Assembly (NCBI GenBank): GCA_963664585.2
Contig: CAXXEO010000006.1
Coordinates: 1-64,000 of the forward strand
Source: G963664585 sp963664585
Lineage (GTDB): Bacteria > Bacillota > Clostridia > Oscillospirales > Ruminococcaceae
Reading direction: 5' to 3'
DNA: 64,000 nt
The notes under the pieces: model-generated
What the model was told of the DNA's origin: nothing
Seen by the model: the letters and a program-made list of their open reading frames with translations, nothing else
Database searches by the model: none
Translations under genes and position numbers: made by a program
Shown here: in pieces, positions 16,733 through 25,637 of the stretch
Layout: each line of letters begins with the position of its first letter
Position numbering within the stretch: position 1 is the first letter of the stretch

Positions 16733-17785
16733 GCTACATTGTAAAATGAAATGCGACAGAAAAAAGATAGCCCAAGGCAGCCAAAACGTGTAGAATAGAG
16801 TTTGCAACAACAACATTCACACAAGGAGGCAGCCATGAGCCACCACCATTTTACAACATTCGAACGAGGAAAGATAGAGGAACTCCGTCAAATCGGATAT
16901 ACGACCCGGAAAATCGCATCACGTCTGGGATGTCACCACAGCAGTATCGCTAGAGAATTGAAACGTTTTTACGGTGCCCGAGCGTATAACGCAGAAGAAG
17001 CACAACTGGATTACCAGAAGAAACGGCACAACAGCAAACCTCAAGGGAAATGGAACGAGGAGTTGTGCGCAGTTGTGGCAGAAAAGCTGAAAGAGACCTG
17101 GTCGCCAGAGCAAATATCACATACCGTTACTTCAAGCCAACTGAGCTTTAAAACCATATACAACTGGCTTTATGCCGGACGACTGAACGGACTTACCGCA
17201 GATGTGCTGCGCCGTAATGGAAAAAAGAGAAGCTGTGAAAATCTTGCGCATTATGCTCGTGGTACTTCTATCCACAAGAGACCCAAAGAGGTATATACCA
17301 GAGAAACATTTGGGCATTGGGAACTTGATACGGTGGTTTTCTCTAGGGGTTCCAGCGGTTGCTTGGCCACCTTTGTGGAACGAAAAACAAGGTTCTATAC
17401 AGCCGTTCCCATTCCTGATCGAACGGCAGCTTCCATGGAAGCTGCAATCAAGCACCTGCACACTTTATTGCCACAAGGCACATTCAAAACAGCAACAACA
17501 GATCGTGGCGGTGAATTTGCCTGTTATGATGTAATCCAGAAAGATCTAGGCTTAACTCTTTATTTCGCTGATCCATATTGTCCGCATCAGAGAGGAAGCA
17601 ATGAGTACGGTAACGGTTTGCTCAGAGAGTTCTTTCCGAAAGGTACTGTTCTGTCCACTGTTTCTCATCAAAACCTATCTTCTTCTCTTCTGCTTATAAA
17701 CAACAGACCCCGAAAATGTCTTAATTGGAATACACCTTCCCAGCTCTTTCTACTCGAACTGTCGCATTTGGCTTGACAATGTAGC
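16733..17785 (+). mobile_element. IS30-family insertion sequence, copy 1 (1053 bp)
   Basis: Ends GCTACATTGT...AAATGCGACAG form 27-bp imperfect terminal inverted repeats (10 outer and 11 inner bases identical, a variable middle of 6). Directly flanking AATC on both sides (16729-16732, 17786-17789) is a 4-bp target duplication. It carries one transposase gene and appears complete. It is inserted inside R1 copy D. Confidence 0.95.
16835..17776 (+). CDS. IS30-family transposase (copy 1)
   Basis: A DDE transposase of about 313 aa. The N-terminal helix-turn-helix FERGKIEELRQIGYTTRKIA and SRLGCHHSSIARELKR is typical of IS30. Catalytic residues lie in FGHWELDTVV (Asp), TTDRGGEFA (Asp) and HQRGSNEYGNGLLREFFPKG (Glu). 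The start is the ATG after AAGGAGG rather than the upstream TTG of the longer frame. It differs from copy 2 at six residues over the open frame, including E/K, H/R and K/I changes. No frame damage is seen, so it may be active. Confidence 0.96.
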   Translation: MSHHHFTTFERGKIEELRQIGYTTRKIASRLGCHHSSIARELKRFYGARAYNAEEAQLDYQKKRHNSKPQGKWNEELCAVVAEKLKETWSPEQISHTVTSSQLSFKTIYNWLYAGRLNGLTADVLRRNGKKRSCENLAHYARGTSIHKRPKEVYTRETFGHWELDTVVFSRGSSGCLATFVERKTRFYTAVPIPDRTAASMEAAIKHLHTLLPQGTFKTATTDRGGEFACYDVIQKDLGLTLYFADPYCPHQRGSNEYGNGLLREFFPKGTVLSTVSHQNLSSSLLLINNRPRKCLNWNTPSQLFLLELSHLA

Positions 17786-17921
17786 AATCAACTATAAAAA
17801 AAATAATTTCGAAGAAGACATGAGGATTATTAGTTTTAGTTTGATCAATGAATATTATCTCGAATTCCCCCCGCCAAAGGAGGGAGGAAAAAAATATTTA
17901 AATGATTTTTTTGGCAAATGA

Positions 17922-17945
17922 AAAAGCGGACAAACGTCCGCTTTA
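17922..17945 (-). terminator. Terminator of rpsU
   Basis: On the minus strand AAAGCGGAC / GTCCGCTTT with a 4-nt loop is followed by TTCATTT, just downstream of the rpsU stop. Confidence 0.8.
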
Positions 17946-17953
17946 ACAGATAG

Positions 17954-18127
17954 TTATTTAAATTTTCTTTTCCGAGCAGCTTCGGATTTCTTCTTACGCT
18001 TCACCGAAGGCTTCTCGTAGTGCTCTCTCTTGCGGACCTCGGCGAGGACGCCAGATTTCGCACACGCACGTTTGAACTTTCTTAAAGCGCCTTCCAGGTC
18101 GTTATCCTTAACACGCACTTCTGACAT
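17954..18127 (-). CDS. rpsU: 30S ribosomal protein S21
   Basis: A 57-aa basic protein too short for common ORF cut-offs. It begins MSEVRVKDNDLEGALRKFKR and ends KSEAARKRKFK, with HYEKPSVKRKKK before it, the S21 pattern. S21 is a small-subunit protein that acts near the mRNA-anti-SD region. GGGAGG precedes the ATG. It has its own near-consensus promoter right after leuS and its own terminator. Confidence 0.97.
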   Translation of the reverse strand: MSEVRVKDNDLEGALRKFKRACAKSGVLAEVRKREHYEKPSVKRKKKSEAARKRKFK

Positions 18128-18188
18128 TTACTGATTCCCTCCCCACGCCCGACGGCCGGAGTTTTTATCCACAAAGGATAATATACCT

Positions 18189-18217
18189 ATTATATATTAC
18201 ACAAAACTCGATGTCAA
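18189..18217 (-). promoter_or_regulatory. Consensus promoter of rpsU
   Basis: On the minus strand a perfect TTGACA (18217-18212), a 17-bp spacer and a perfect TATAAT (18194-18189), immediately after the leuS stop codon. It is the best sigma-A match in the window. Confidence 0.85.
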
Positions 18218-18229
18218 GGGTACTGGCAA

Positions 18230-20635
18230 TTACTTTACAACTATATTGACCAGCTTGTCCTGTACACATATTTCCTTGACGATTTGCTTGCCTATCAGAG
18301 CAGCAGCGACTTCCGGTATGGCTTTGGCGGCAGCGATGGCATCTACATTGGCTAAGTGTGCACAAACAATCATCCTGCCACGGATCTTTCCGTTTAACTG
18401 TACGGCGATCTCAACGCTTGCGCTCTTGCACTTTTCCTCGTCAAACTTTGGCCATGGCATTTGGTTCAGCATGCCCTTATAGCTGCAAACGCTCCAAAGC
18501 TCCTCGGTAACGTGAGGGGCGAAAGGATTGAGGATACCCAAAAGTGCGCCAAGCTCGGCGCGGTTGATCCTGCCAAGGTCATATATGTCGTTCATGAGGG
18601 CCATCATCGCGGCGATCGCGGTGTTGAACTTCAGATCTTCTATATCCTCGGTTACCTTTTTGATCGTACGGTGCATGGCGACTTCCAGCTCTGGGGAGAA
18701 GCTGTCCCCGGGGGTGAGAATTTCCTGAAGGCCCCACACACGTTCCAGAAAACGCTTACAGCCCTTGATTGAAGAGGAACTCCATGGGGCTGCCTTTTCA
18801 AAGTCTCCGATGAACATCTCATACAGACGCATCGTGTCTGCGCCATACTCTTTGACGATATCGTCCGGGTTGACAACATTTCCGCGGGATTTGCTCATCT
18901 TCTCGCCGTTCTCACCCAAAATCATGCCATGGCTCGTGCGCTTGGCATAAGGTTCTGGGGTGGGGACAATGCCGATGTCGTAAAGAAACTTGTGCCAGAA
19001 GCGTGAGTACAACAGATGAAGGGTTGTATGCTCCATACCGCCGTTGTACCAATCCACCGGGGTCCAGTATTCAAGGGCTTCTTTGGCGGCCAGCGCCGTA
19101 TCACAAGTGGGATCTGTATAGCGTAAGAAGTACCATGAGGAGCCCGCCCACTGAGGCATCGTGTCGGTCTCACGCTTGGCAGGTCCGCCGCAGATAGGAC
19201 AGGTCACATTGACCCATTCGTCAATACCGGCCAGCGGGGACTCTCCGCTTTCGGTAGGCTCATAAGAAGCCACCTCCGGCAGTTTGAGCGGAAGCTGGCT
19301 TTCGTCCAACGGCACTGTGCCGCATTTATCGCAATGGATAATGGGGATTGGTTCGCCCCAATAGCGCTGGCGTGAAAACACCCAGTCGCGAAGCTTATAA
19401 TTCACCTTTTCGTGGGCGAGATTTTTCTCCTTTAAAAAAGCGATAATCTTCTTTTTGGCTTCATCCACAGGCAAACCGTCTATGATACCCGAATTGACCA
19501 TTTGGCCGGTGGCGCAGTCGGTAAAGGCCTCTTTATCGACATCTCCGCCCTTAACAACCTCAATGATCGGCAGACCAAATTTTTTAGCGAATTCCCAGTC
19601 CCTTTCATCGTGTCCAGGGACGGCCATGATGGCGCCCGTACCGTAGGACATGAGGACATAATCTGAAATAAAAATTGGAATTTGCTCACCGTTGACAGGG
19701 TTAATGGCCATGACGCCCTGAAGCCGGACTCCTGTTTTGTCTTTGGCGACTTCGGCGCGTTCGAAATCCGACTTGCGCGCGGCGTCAGCTTGATAGGCTT
19801 TGACTTCGGACATGTTTGAGATCCTGCCCTCCCATTTTTCGAGGAAGGGATGCTCGGGCGAAAGAACCATATACGTCACACCGTACAGTGTATCAGGACG
19901 TGTGGTGAAAACCGTCATCGTGTCTCCGGCTGTTGTGCCGAAGTCAACCTCGGCACCGGTCGAACGGCCGATCCAGTTGATCTGTGAGACCTTGACACGG
20001 TCTATGTAGTCCACAAGTGAAAGATCATCGATTAAGCGCTGGGCATACTGTGTAATCCCCAGCATCCACTGACTTTTTACTTTCCGAACAACTGCCCCAC
20101 CGCAGCGCTCGCAGCCCCCGCCCACAACCTCTTCGTTGGCGAGAACCACTTTACAGGAGGTGCACCAGTTGACAGCCATCTCTTTTTTATAGGCAAGACC
20201 GTTTTTATAAAGCTGAAGGAAAATCCACTGGGTCCACTTAAAATAGTTCGGGTCGGTTGTGTTAATCTCACGATTCCAGTCAAATGAGAGACCCAACCCC
20301 TTAAGCTGCGTCTTGAAACGGGCGACATTGTCCCGCGTCACCACCTCGGGGTGGATATGGTTCTTCATGGCATAGTTTTCCGTGGGCAGTCCAAAGGCGT
20401 CCCAACCCATCGGGTAAAGAACATTGTAGCCCTGTAATCTGCGTTTGCGGGCAATGATGTCCATGGCGGTGTAGGAGCGCGGATGCCCTACATGCAGGCC
20501 CTGTCCCGACGGATAGGGGAACTCCACCAAGGCGTAATACTTTGGCTTTGTGTAGTCATTTTGGGCAGCAAAGACATTTTTTTCATCCCAGATGTCCTGC
20601 CATTTTTTTTCGATCTGTGTATAATCGTATTTCAT
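18230..20635 (-). CDS. leuS: Leucyl-tRNA synthetase
   Basis: A class Ia aminoacyl-tRNA synthetase that charges tRNA-Leu. The HIGH-type motif is in PYPSGQGLHVGHPRSYTAMD and the KMSKS loop is GEKMSKSRGN. Between them are the editing (CP1) domain with TTRPDTLYGVTYMV and zinc-binding Cys pairs (CDKCGT, CPICGG). The open frame starts at 20647, but ATG at 20635 has GGAGGTCAGT directly upstream, giving 801 aa. No T-box consensus was found in the leader. It is the last gene of the smc-leuS run. Confidence 0.98.
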   Translation of the reverse strand: MKYDYTQIEKKWQDIWDEKNVFAAQNDYTKPKYYALVEFPYPSGQGLHVGHPRSYTAMDIIARKRRLQGYNVLYPMGWDAFGLPTENYAMKNHIHPEVVTRDNVARFKTQLKGLGLSFDWNREINTTDPNYFKWTQWIFLQLYKNGLAYKKEMAVNWCTSCKVVLANEEVVGGGCERCGGAVVRKVKSQWMLGITQYAQRLIDDLSLVDYIDRVKVSQINWIGRSTGAEVDFGTTAGDTMTVFTTRPDTLYGVTYMVLSPEHPFLEKWEGRISNMSEVKAYQADAARKSDFERAEVAKDKTGVRLQGVMAINPVNGEQIPIFISDYVLMSYGTGAIMAVPGHDERDWEFAKKFGLPIIEVVKGGDVDKEAFTDCATGQMVNSGIIDGLPVDEAKKKIIAFLKEKNLAHEKVNYKLRDWVFSRQRYWGEPIPIIHCDKCGTVPLDESQLPLKLPEVASYEPTESGESPLAGIDEWVNVTCPICGGPAKRETDTMPQWAGSSWYFLRYTDPTCDTALAAKEALEYWTPVDWYNGGMEHTTLHLLYSRFWHKFLYDIGIVPTPEPYAKRTSHGMILGENGEKMSKSRGNVVNPDDIVKEYGADTMRLYEMFIGDFEKAAPWSSSSIKGCKRFLERVWGLQEILTPGDSFSPELEVAMHRTIKKVTEDIEDLKFNTAIAAMMALMNDIYDLGRINRAELGALLGILNPFAPHVTEELWSVCSYKGMLNQMPWPKFDEEKCKSASVEIAVQLNGKIRGRMIVCAHLANVDAIAAAKAIPEVAAALIGKQIVKEICVQDKLVNIVVK

Positions 20636-20763
20636 ACTGACCTCCATATTGTACCGCGCAAAAAAGACAGGCCGGTTTTATACCCGCTCTTTGTCTTCTC
20701 GCAGTCGGCACATCGGCTGTGCCCACCATCGGCGGCAAGCGTTCAAAAATAGTATAGACCGTT

Positions 20764-21105
20764 TTATGTCCGATCAACCACGGGGGCATCAGACCATAGG
20801 CGTTCGAGGCTGTAAAACCTTCGTGTCTCTTCAAGAAAGATGTGGACGATCACATCGTAATAGTCCATCAAGATCCAGCCCGCCGACTGGTAGCCCTCCA
20901 TCCTTTTGAGCTGCACCCCTTGGGCGCTTAAACGTTTATCCAGCTCGTCGGCCAGCGCTTTTGTCTGGGTTGTGCTTGTTCCTGTGGCGATAACAAAATA
21001 ATCACCAATGGTAGTAAGCTCACCGATTTGCACGATGCGCAGGTCGCCTGCCTTTTTTTCATCGAGAATATCTGCGGCTTTTTTCGCCAGTTCTAACGAT
21101 GTCAA
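20764..21105 (-). CDS. rsfS: Ribosomal silencing factor RsfS
   Basis: A 113-aa protein (RsfS/YbeB/IOJAP family) that binds L14 and blocks subunit joining in slow growth. ILDEKKAGDLRIVQIG and TTIGDYFVIATGTSTTQ are the conserved core, and EGYQSAGWILMDYYDVIVH followed by YSLERLWSDA is the typical ending. It lies between lcp and leuS; nadD-yqeK-lcp-rsfS order is common in Firmicutes. Confidence 0.96.
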   Translation of the reverse strand: MTSLELAKKAADILDEKKAGDLRIVQIGELTTIGDYFVIATGTSTTQTKALADELDKRLSAQGVQLKRMEGYQSAGWILMDYYDVIVHIFLEETRRFYSLERLWSDAPVVDRT

Positions 21106-21232
21106 ATTTCATTTTCCTCCCTTTCGGAGCTACTCTGTTTTATGAATAATCAGCCCCCCGCTTTCCTCTATACAAAGGGAAACTAAGGCACTGCTGCTTC
21201 TCATCTTAATCGGTAAAAGGGCCTCTGTCCTT

Positions 21233-22309
21233 TTATGACGCATATCGGGTGTCAAGCATGTCTGCCGTAAAAGTCTCCCCGGCGCCAAAGTGGTCTTTGA
21301 GAATCGTGGCAAAGGCTTTTCTGTTTACCTCGGCAACCGAATATTTGCCGTTGGCGGCAGTATAGACCGGTAGGGTAAACATTTTGATACTATTCTGATC
21401 CATGGAAAAAGCCGCGCTTGCTAAAGAGGTCAGCCTGCCTAAAGAGAGATCTGTCTTGATCTCGCGATAGTTCTCTAAAACCAACTGAAGGCATTTAAGC
21501 TTTCCGGCCTTTCGAGCTGTGGAGAGGGCGGATTGCATAAACACTTGCTGGGTGCTGATACGGCCAAGATCTCCGTTTTTGTAGCCCTGACGATAGCGGA
21601 TCAACCATTCCGCTTTTTCGCCTGTCAATGTTTGCTTGCCCTCATAGATAACCCGGTCAGTTGTATAGTCGATCTGATAAGGTATATTCACCTCAACGCC
21701 GCCCAGTGAATCAACAATTTTTCGAAAGCCTTCAAGAGTTACCATCGCATAAGAATCGACCCTGAGGCAGAACTGGCTTTCTATAATATCCTTTAGCTCA
21801 GCTATGCCGTCTTTCTGATTGGTGGGATGGGCGTACACCTCATTGATTTTTCCAGACTGATATCCTTGCCCCACAAAGGTATCCCTCGGGATTGAAATGA
21901 CATTCACCTTGCCCCCTTCTACGTCGAACCTGGCAAGCATGATCACATCTGTTAATTTCTTACTTCCATCCAGACCACAAACAAGTATATTGGTCGTATT
22001 TCCTGTAACGGGCTCCAAGATGGGTTTTCGTTTAACGATTTTGCTGCTTTGGCTGCTTTGGTTTCTTACGGCACTTTGAGTACTTTGAGAGCCTTGGGTA
22101 CTTTGAGTGCTTTCGGCATTTTCAGTGCTTTTGATGGTTTCGGTACTTTCGGCGCCTTCAGGTTCCATTGCCTCATCAGTAATGGGCTGTACATCGAGCG
22201 GCACATAATGAATCTCACGATACTGCCCTATGGCGATCCATGTCGCAGCCAATACGACGGCAGCCAAGCTAAGCACCAGCACCAGAATTCTGCTTCTTAC
22301 CCTATTCAT
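21233..22309 (-). CDS. LytR-CpsA-Psr (LCP) family cell-wall ligase
   Basis: LCP proteins attach anionic glycopolymers to peptidoglycan on the outer membrane face. One N-terminal transmembrane helix (about residues 8-27) is followed by a low-complexity Ser/Thr/Gln linker (about residues 50-95, repeated STQS/STE units). The LCP domain contains NILVCGLDGS, VISIPRDTFV (catalytic Arg/Asp region), INEVYA and GGVEVNIPY, and the polyprenyl-phosphate-binding RYRQGYKNGDLGR. At 358 aa it is near the usual length. The linker is unusually repetitive. Confidence 0.92.
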   Translation of the reverse strand: MNRVRSRILVLVLSLAAVVLAATWIAIGQYREIHYVPLDVQPITDEAMEPEGAESTETIKSTENAESTQSTQGSQSTQSAVRNQSSQSSKIVKRKPILEPVTGNTTNILVCGLDGSKKLTDVIMLARFDVEGGKVNVISIPRDTFVGQGYQSGKINEVYAHPTNQKDGIAELKDIIESQFCLRVDSYAMVTLEGFRKIVDSLGGVEVNIPYQIDYTTDRVIYEGKQTLTGEKAEWLIRYRQGYKNGDLGRISTQQVFMQSALSTARKAGKLKCLQLVLENYREIKTDLSLGRLTSLASAAFSMDQNSIKMFTLPVYTAANGKYSVAEVNRKAFATILKDHFGAGETFTADMLDTRYAS

Positions 22310-22324
22310 CCGCGGCAGTCCCCC

Positions 22325-23497
22325 TTACGCCAACACCTCCGCAAAGAAGTTGTAGGCGTTAAAAGTTTCATCATATACCGGACTGCCTTTTGAAACAAGA
22401 TCGGTTATTTGAAAAGAAAGTGCCTTCAGCATCGCCTGATCCAGGCTTTCATAACTGATTTGGCGCATCTCTTCAACACCGTGATATTCTCTGTCCTCTG
22501 AAATCAGATCGGCCAGATAGATAATCTTTTCAAGGCTTTGCATGTCCGCGCGCCCGGTGGAATGATATCTGACTGCATTGATGATCCGGGCGTTGTGTAT
22601 AGATAATTCCCACTTAATATATCCAGCGGCTGCGAAACCATGCCAGACTTTCGGGGTTTTTTTAAAAGCACTTCCATAAATTATATCAGATTTGGCAAGT
22701 ATTTGCAATAAATGTGCAGATGAACTCTCTTTACAAAGATCGTGTACAATTCCGGCGACATAAGCAGTGTTCGGTTCTTCTCCATAATGGGACGCCAGTT
22801 TTTTCGCTTCTTCGGCAACCATCATGCTATGATGAAGCCGCTTTGCGCTGAGCATCTGGTGTGCTTCGCTGATATAGCGCTCGTACGGCCAGGGATAGTC
22901 GGATTCTTTGTAGCCGTAAAGCCCGTTTTGCTTGATATAGTCCAGACAAACCGGTGGAATACTTTTGTCGATCGGGGCGTTTCCCTCTCTGATCTCTGTA
23001 GAAGAAAGTGGTAAAGGAAGCTGTTCGCAGACAAAGGCAGACGCCCCCATCATGGATAGCTCGCGAGCTTTTTTTTGGAGGCTTGCCAGCTCGCCGTACT
23101 CACGCGGGCAGGTTACGATAGAAGCCAGATTAAATATTTTCTGGGGGTTTCGCCAATTGGACAGGGTCAAGAACATATCCCCACCCATGATTAAGAAAAG
23201 GTCGTCCTCAGGGTGCTGCCTTTTGATCTCCCCAAGGGTATCCACAGTATAGCTCACCCCGCCCCGCGCGATTTCCATATCGCTGATTATAAAACGGTTG
23301 TCATCTATAAAGGCAAGTCGGCAAAGTTCGAGTCGGTGATCGGGTGAGGGCAGCTCTTCAGTGACTTTATGCGGGGGAATAAGAGCCGGTATGACAAGCA
23401 CACTGTCCAGCGAAAAGCTATCCGCACAACCCCTTGCCAGCGCTAGATGCCCATTGTGGATAGGGTTAAAGGTTCCACCGAATACACCGATGCGCAT
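22325..23497 (-). CDS. nadD: Nicotinate-nucleotide adenylyltransferase fused to YqeK HD phosphohydrolase
   Basis: This 390-aa protein joins two enzymes that are separate genes in Bacillus. Residues 1-200 are NadD, with GVFGGTFNPIHNGHLALAR for nucleotide binding and PLSSTEIREG near the end; it makes nicotinate adenine dinucleotide. Residues about 205-390 are a YqeK-type HD domain with RLHHSMMVAEEA, GIVHDLCKES and AVRYHSTGR; YqeK family members hydrolyse Ap4A symmetrically. The linkage suggests coupling of NAD synthesis and dinucleotide turnover. No frame break is seen at the junction. Confidence 0.93.
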   Translation of the reverse strand: MRIGVFGGTFNPIHNGHLALARGCADSFSLDSVLVIPALIPPHKVTEELPSPDHRLELCRLAFIDDNRFIISDMEIARGGVSYTVDTLGEIKRQHPEDDLFLIMGGDMFLTLSNWRNPQKIFNLASIVTCPREYGELASLQKKARELSMMGASAFVCEQLPLPLSSTEIREGNAPIDKSIPPVCLDYIKQNGLYGYKESDYPWPYERYISEAHQMLSAKRLHHSMMVAEEAKKLASHYGEEPNTAYVAGIVHDLCKESSSAHLLQILAKSDIIYGSAFKKTPKVWHGFAAAGYIKWELSIHNARIINAVRYHSTGRADMQSLEKIIYLADLISEDREYHGVEEMRQISYESLDQAMLKALSFQITDLVSKGSPVYDETFNAYNFFAEVLA

Positions 23498-23614
23498 CAG
23501 GGCACCCCCTTTTCTGATGATTTTGATTCCTGCCTATCGAAAACAGAACTTTTCTATCTGTCTGCCCCGAAGTTGAAACAGACAGAGTTCAAACTTTCTG
23601 TTTACTCTTTAGGC

Positions 23615-23911
23615 CTAATCGATCTCGATTACAGGCTTTTTACGGTTTCTGCGAAAAATGACAAGTCGGCTGCCAATTACCTGAACGGGCAATGCCTCTG
23701 TGGCCTCGCAAAGGGCATCACAGGCCTCCCGCGCGGTAAAGAGGGAGCTAGGCAAAACGCGGAGCTTTATCAGCTCACGGGCGGTAAGCGCGTCATCAAC
23801 CTGCTTGATCAGTTCAGGGGAGATGGGGTTTTTGCCGATCTGTAGGATAGTATCAATACCATTTGCCTGCGCGCGCAAATTGGCGCGCTGTTTGGCGGTA
23901 AGCTGTATCAT
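23615..23911 (-). CDS. yhbY: CRM-domain RNA-binding protein YhbY
   Basis: A 98-aa CRM (YhbY) domain protein associated with pre-50S ribosomes. ARANLRAQANGIDTILQIGK and ISPELIKQVDDALTARELIK are the family core; the usual GxxG loop is represented by the QIGKNPIS region. The neighbours rdgB and nadD are typical in Clostridia. A hairpin-like CTGTCTG/CAGACAG element lies in the following gap (about 23550-23585). Confidence 0.93.
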   Translation of the reverse strand: MIQLTAKQRANLRAQANGIDTILQIGKNPISPELIKQVDDALTARELIKLRVLPSSLFTAREACDALCEATEALPVQVIGSRLVIFRRNRKKPVIEID

Positions 23912-23914
23912 TTA

Positions 23915-24508
23915 TTATACCTCGTTTAATATTTCATTCATTTTCAAGGAAAGCATTTTGAGCGCTGCCCCCCGGTGGCTAATCCTGTCCTTTTCTCCAT
24001 CATCAAGCTGGGCAAAACTCTGTCCGTTCACCATAAAAATGGGGTCATAACCGAAGCCATTTTCCCCGATCGGTTGATAGCCGATGCTTCCCTGACAGAT
24101 CCCCTCAAAGGTGTATACCTCACCAGCGGCCGTGATGAAGGCGATCGCGCTGACAAACTGCGCACGGCGCGCCTCAGTTTGAACACCGGCAAGCTCGGCT
24201 AAGAGGGCATCCATTTTCAGAGGGTATGGCGTGTCTTCGCCCATGTACCGGGCAGAATAAACCCCCGGACGACCATTCAAAGCGTCCACACAGAGGCCAG
24301 AATCATCGGCGATGACAGCTTCTCCTGTCAGGTTATGGATTGTTTTCGCCTTGATGATCGCGTTTTCCGCAAATGATTTCCCATTCTCAATGATTTCAAT
24401 GTTAATTCCAGATTCTTTGAGTCCGAAAGCCTCGATGCCAAATGATGTGAGAATACGCTCGAGTTCCGCAAGCTTTGCTGAGTTATTGGTGGCGGCGATC
24501 AGACGCAT
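23915..24508 (-). CDS. rdgB: XTP/dITP diphosphatase (RdgB/HAM1)
   Basis: It removes non-canonical purine triphosphates (XTP, dITP) to protect DNA. The N-terminal LIAATNNSAKLAEL, the central AVIADDSGLCVDALNGRPGV, the loop GFGYDPIF, and the C-terminal KDRISHRGAALK are all family signatures. The ATG at 24508 overlaps the ftsY stop (TGATG) with GAGGAGG upstream, so translation is coupled. The product is 197 aa. Confidence 0.97.
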   Translation of the reverse strand: MRLIAATNNSAKLAELERILTSFGIEAFGLKESGINIEIIENGKSFAENAIIKAKTIHNLTGEAVIADDSGLCVDALNGRPGVYSARYMGEDTPYPLKMDALLAELAGVQTEARRAQFVSAIAFITAAGEVYTFEGICQGSIGYQPIGENGFGYDPIFMVNGQSFAQLDDGEKDRISHRGAALKMLSLKMNEILNEV

Positions 24509-25407
24509 CAAGCTTCCTCCTCGTCTCCGAAAATGGCGTTGGCAAAAGCGGCAGGGTCAAAAGGCATCAGATCGTTTACTCCCTCACCCATTCCCACATA
24601 CTCCACGGGGATACCCGTTTCGGCTACGATTGCGATTACAACGCCGCCCTTGGCTGTGCCATCCAGTTTGGTGAGAACGATTCCCGTAATACCGGCCGCC
24701 TCTTTGAAAAGCTTTGCCTGGCTGACCGCGTTCTGCCCAGTAGTGGCGTCGACCACCAAAAGCACCTCAACGGGGGCGTCAGGCAACTCGCGATCGATGA
24801 TCCTTTTGACCTTGGAGAGCTCATCCATCAAATTTTTGCGATTATGAAGCCGTCCCGCGGTGTCGCAGATAATAAGGTCGGCCTCTCTCGCCTTTCCGGC
24901 ACTGATCGCGTCGTGAATGACCGCAGCGGGGTCTGCACCCTCAGAGTGACGTATTACCGACGCGCCCACTCTGTCACCCCAGATCTGTAGCTGTTCTACG
25001 GCAGCTGCACGGAAGGTGTCGCCTGCGGCGAGGATCACCTTTCCGCCTTTTACTCTTTCGATGGCAGCAATCTTGCCGATGGTTGTCGTCTTGCCGACCC
25101 CGTTGACACCCACCATGAGGATCAGACGGGGACGTGCGCTTCCCATTTTCGGCTTTTGACTTCCTGAGGAGAGAATGTCGGCAATTACCGATTTGAGAAG
25201 GGGCTTCACCTCTTCAGGAGAGCGGGCTCCTTCTTGTTTCACGCGTTTTTTGAGCTCGGTGATGATGCGCTGGGAAGTCCCCATCCCCACATCCGCAGTG
25301 ATCATCACCTCTTCCAGTTCGTCATAAAGCTCATCGTCAATCTTGGAAAAACTCGCCAGCGCACCCAGGCGCTTAAAGCTTTCGCCTATATTCTTGAAAA
25401 AAGACAT
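24508..25407 (-). CDS. ftsY: Signal recognition particle receptor FtsY
   Basis: An SRP-type GTPase that docks ribosome-SRP complexes at the membrane. The N domain comprises residues 1-90. The G domain has VGVNGVGKTTTIGKIA (G1), ICDTAGRLHNRKNLMDEL (G3), LTKLDGTAKGG (G4) and a final GVNDLMPFDPAAFANAIFG. It lacks the long acidic A domain of E. coli, as is normal in Firmicutes (299 aa). It follows smc and precedes rdgB. Confidence 0.98.
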   Translation of the reverse strand: MSFFKNIGESFKRLGALASFSKIDDELYDELEEVMITADVGMGTSQRIITELKKRVKQEGARSPEEVKPLLKSVIADILSSGSQKPKMGSARPRLILMVGVNGVGKTTTIGKIAAIERVKGGKVILAAGDTFRAAAVEQLQIWGDRVGASVIRHSEGADPAAVIHDAISAGKAREADLIICDTAGRLHNRKNLMDELSKVKRIIDRELPDAPVEVLLVVDATTGQNAVSQAKLFKEAAGITGIVLTKLDGTAKGGVVIAIVAETGIPVEYVGMGEGVNDLMPFDPAAFANAIFGDEEEA

Positions 25408-25518
25408 ATTTTCGTCCTCTCTCCTGCGGAAGCTATTTGCTTAACATCCTCTCCCCTCCGCAGGGTGAAACAGAATGTATATGGTAAGATTGAATTGATT
25501 TCAAATTACTAGTACCTT

Positions 25519-25581
25519 GTGAAATCCAAATTTTTCATGGCAATGGGTTTAATGTACAAGTTTAAGATGTTGCCTTGTACT
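25519..25581 (-). repeat. R2 intergenic repeat, copy a
   Basis: A stretch of about 63 bp containing TTTCATGGCAATGGGTT and GTACAAG...CTTGTAC inverted arms. It is nearly the same as 55435-55500 (copy b), and its end matches 14941-14975. Confidence 0.75.
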
Positions 25582-25597
25582 CGCCGGATTTTTCTGT

Positions 25598-25628
25598 CAG
25601 TATGCCCGGCATGCGACCAGGCATACTG
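25598..25628. other. Hairpin after smc
   Basis: A perfect 9-bp stem CAGTATGCC / GGCATACTG with a 13-nt loop lies 10 bp beyond the smc stop. No U-run follows on the minus strand, so its terminator role is unclear. Confidence 0.5.
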
Positions 25629-25637
25629 ATATGTATC

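Larger units (their letters stand above)
16634..17796 (+). repeat. R1 palindromic repeat, copy D, split by IS30 element
   Basis: The left part (16634-16732) carries everything up to AAGTTAATC. The right part (17786-17796, AATCAACTATA) resumes after the IS. Joining them with one copy of AATC removed restores a full R1 unit. Confidence 0.9.

Noticed and set aside
20648..20763. T-box leader before leuS
   Set aside because: No T-box consensus or terminator/antiterminator was found in the short gap after rsfS.
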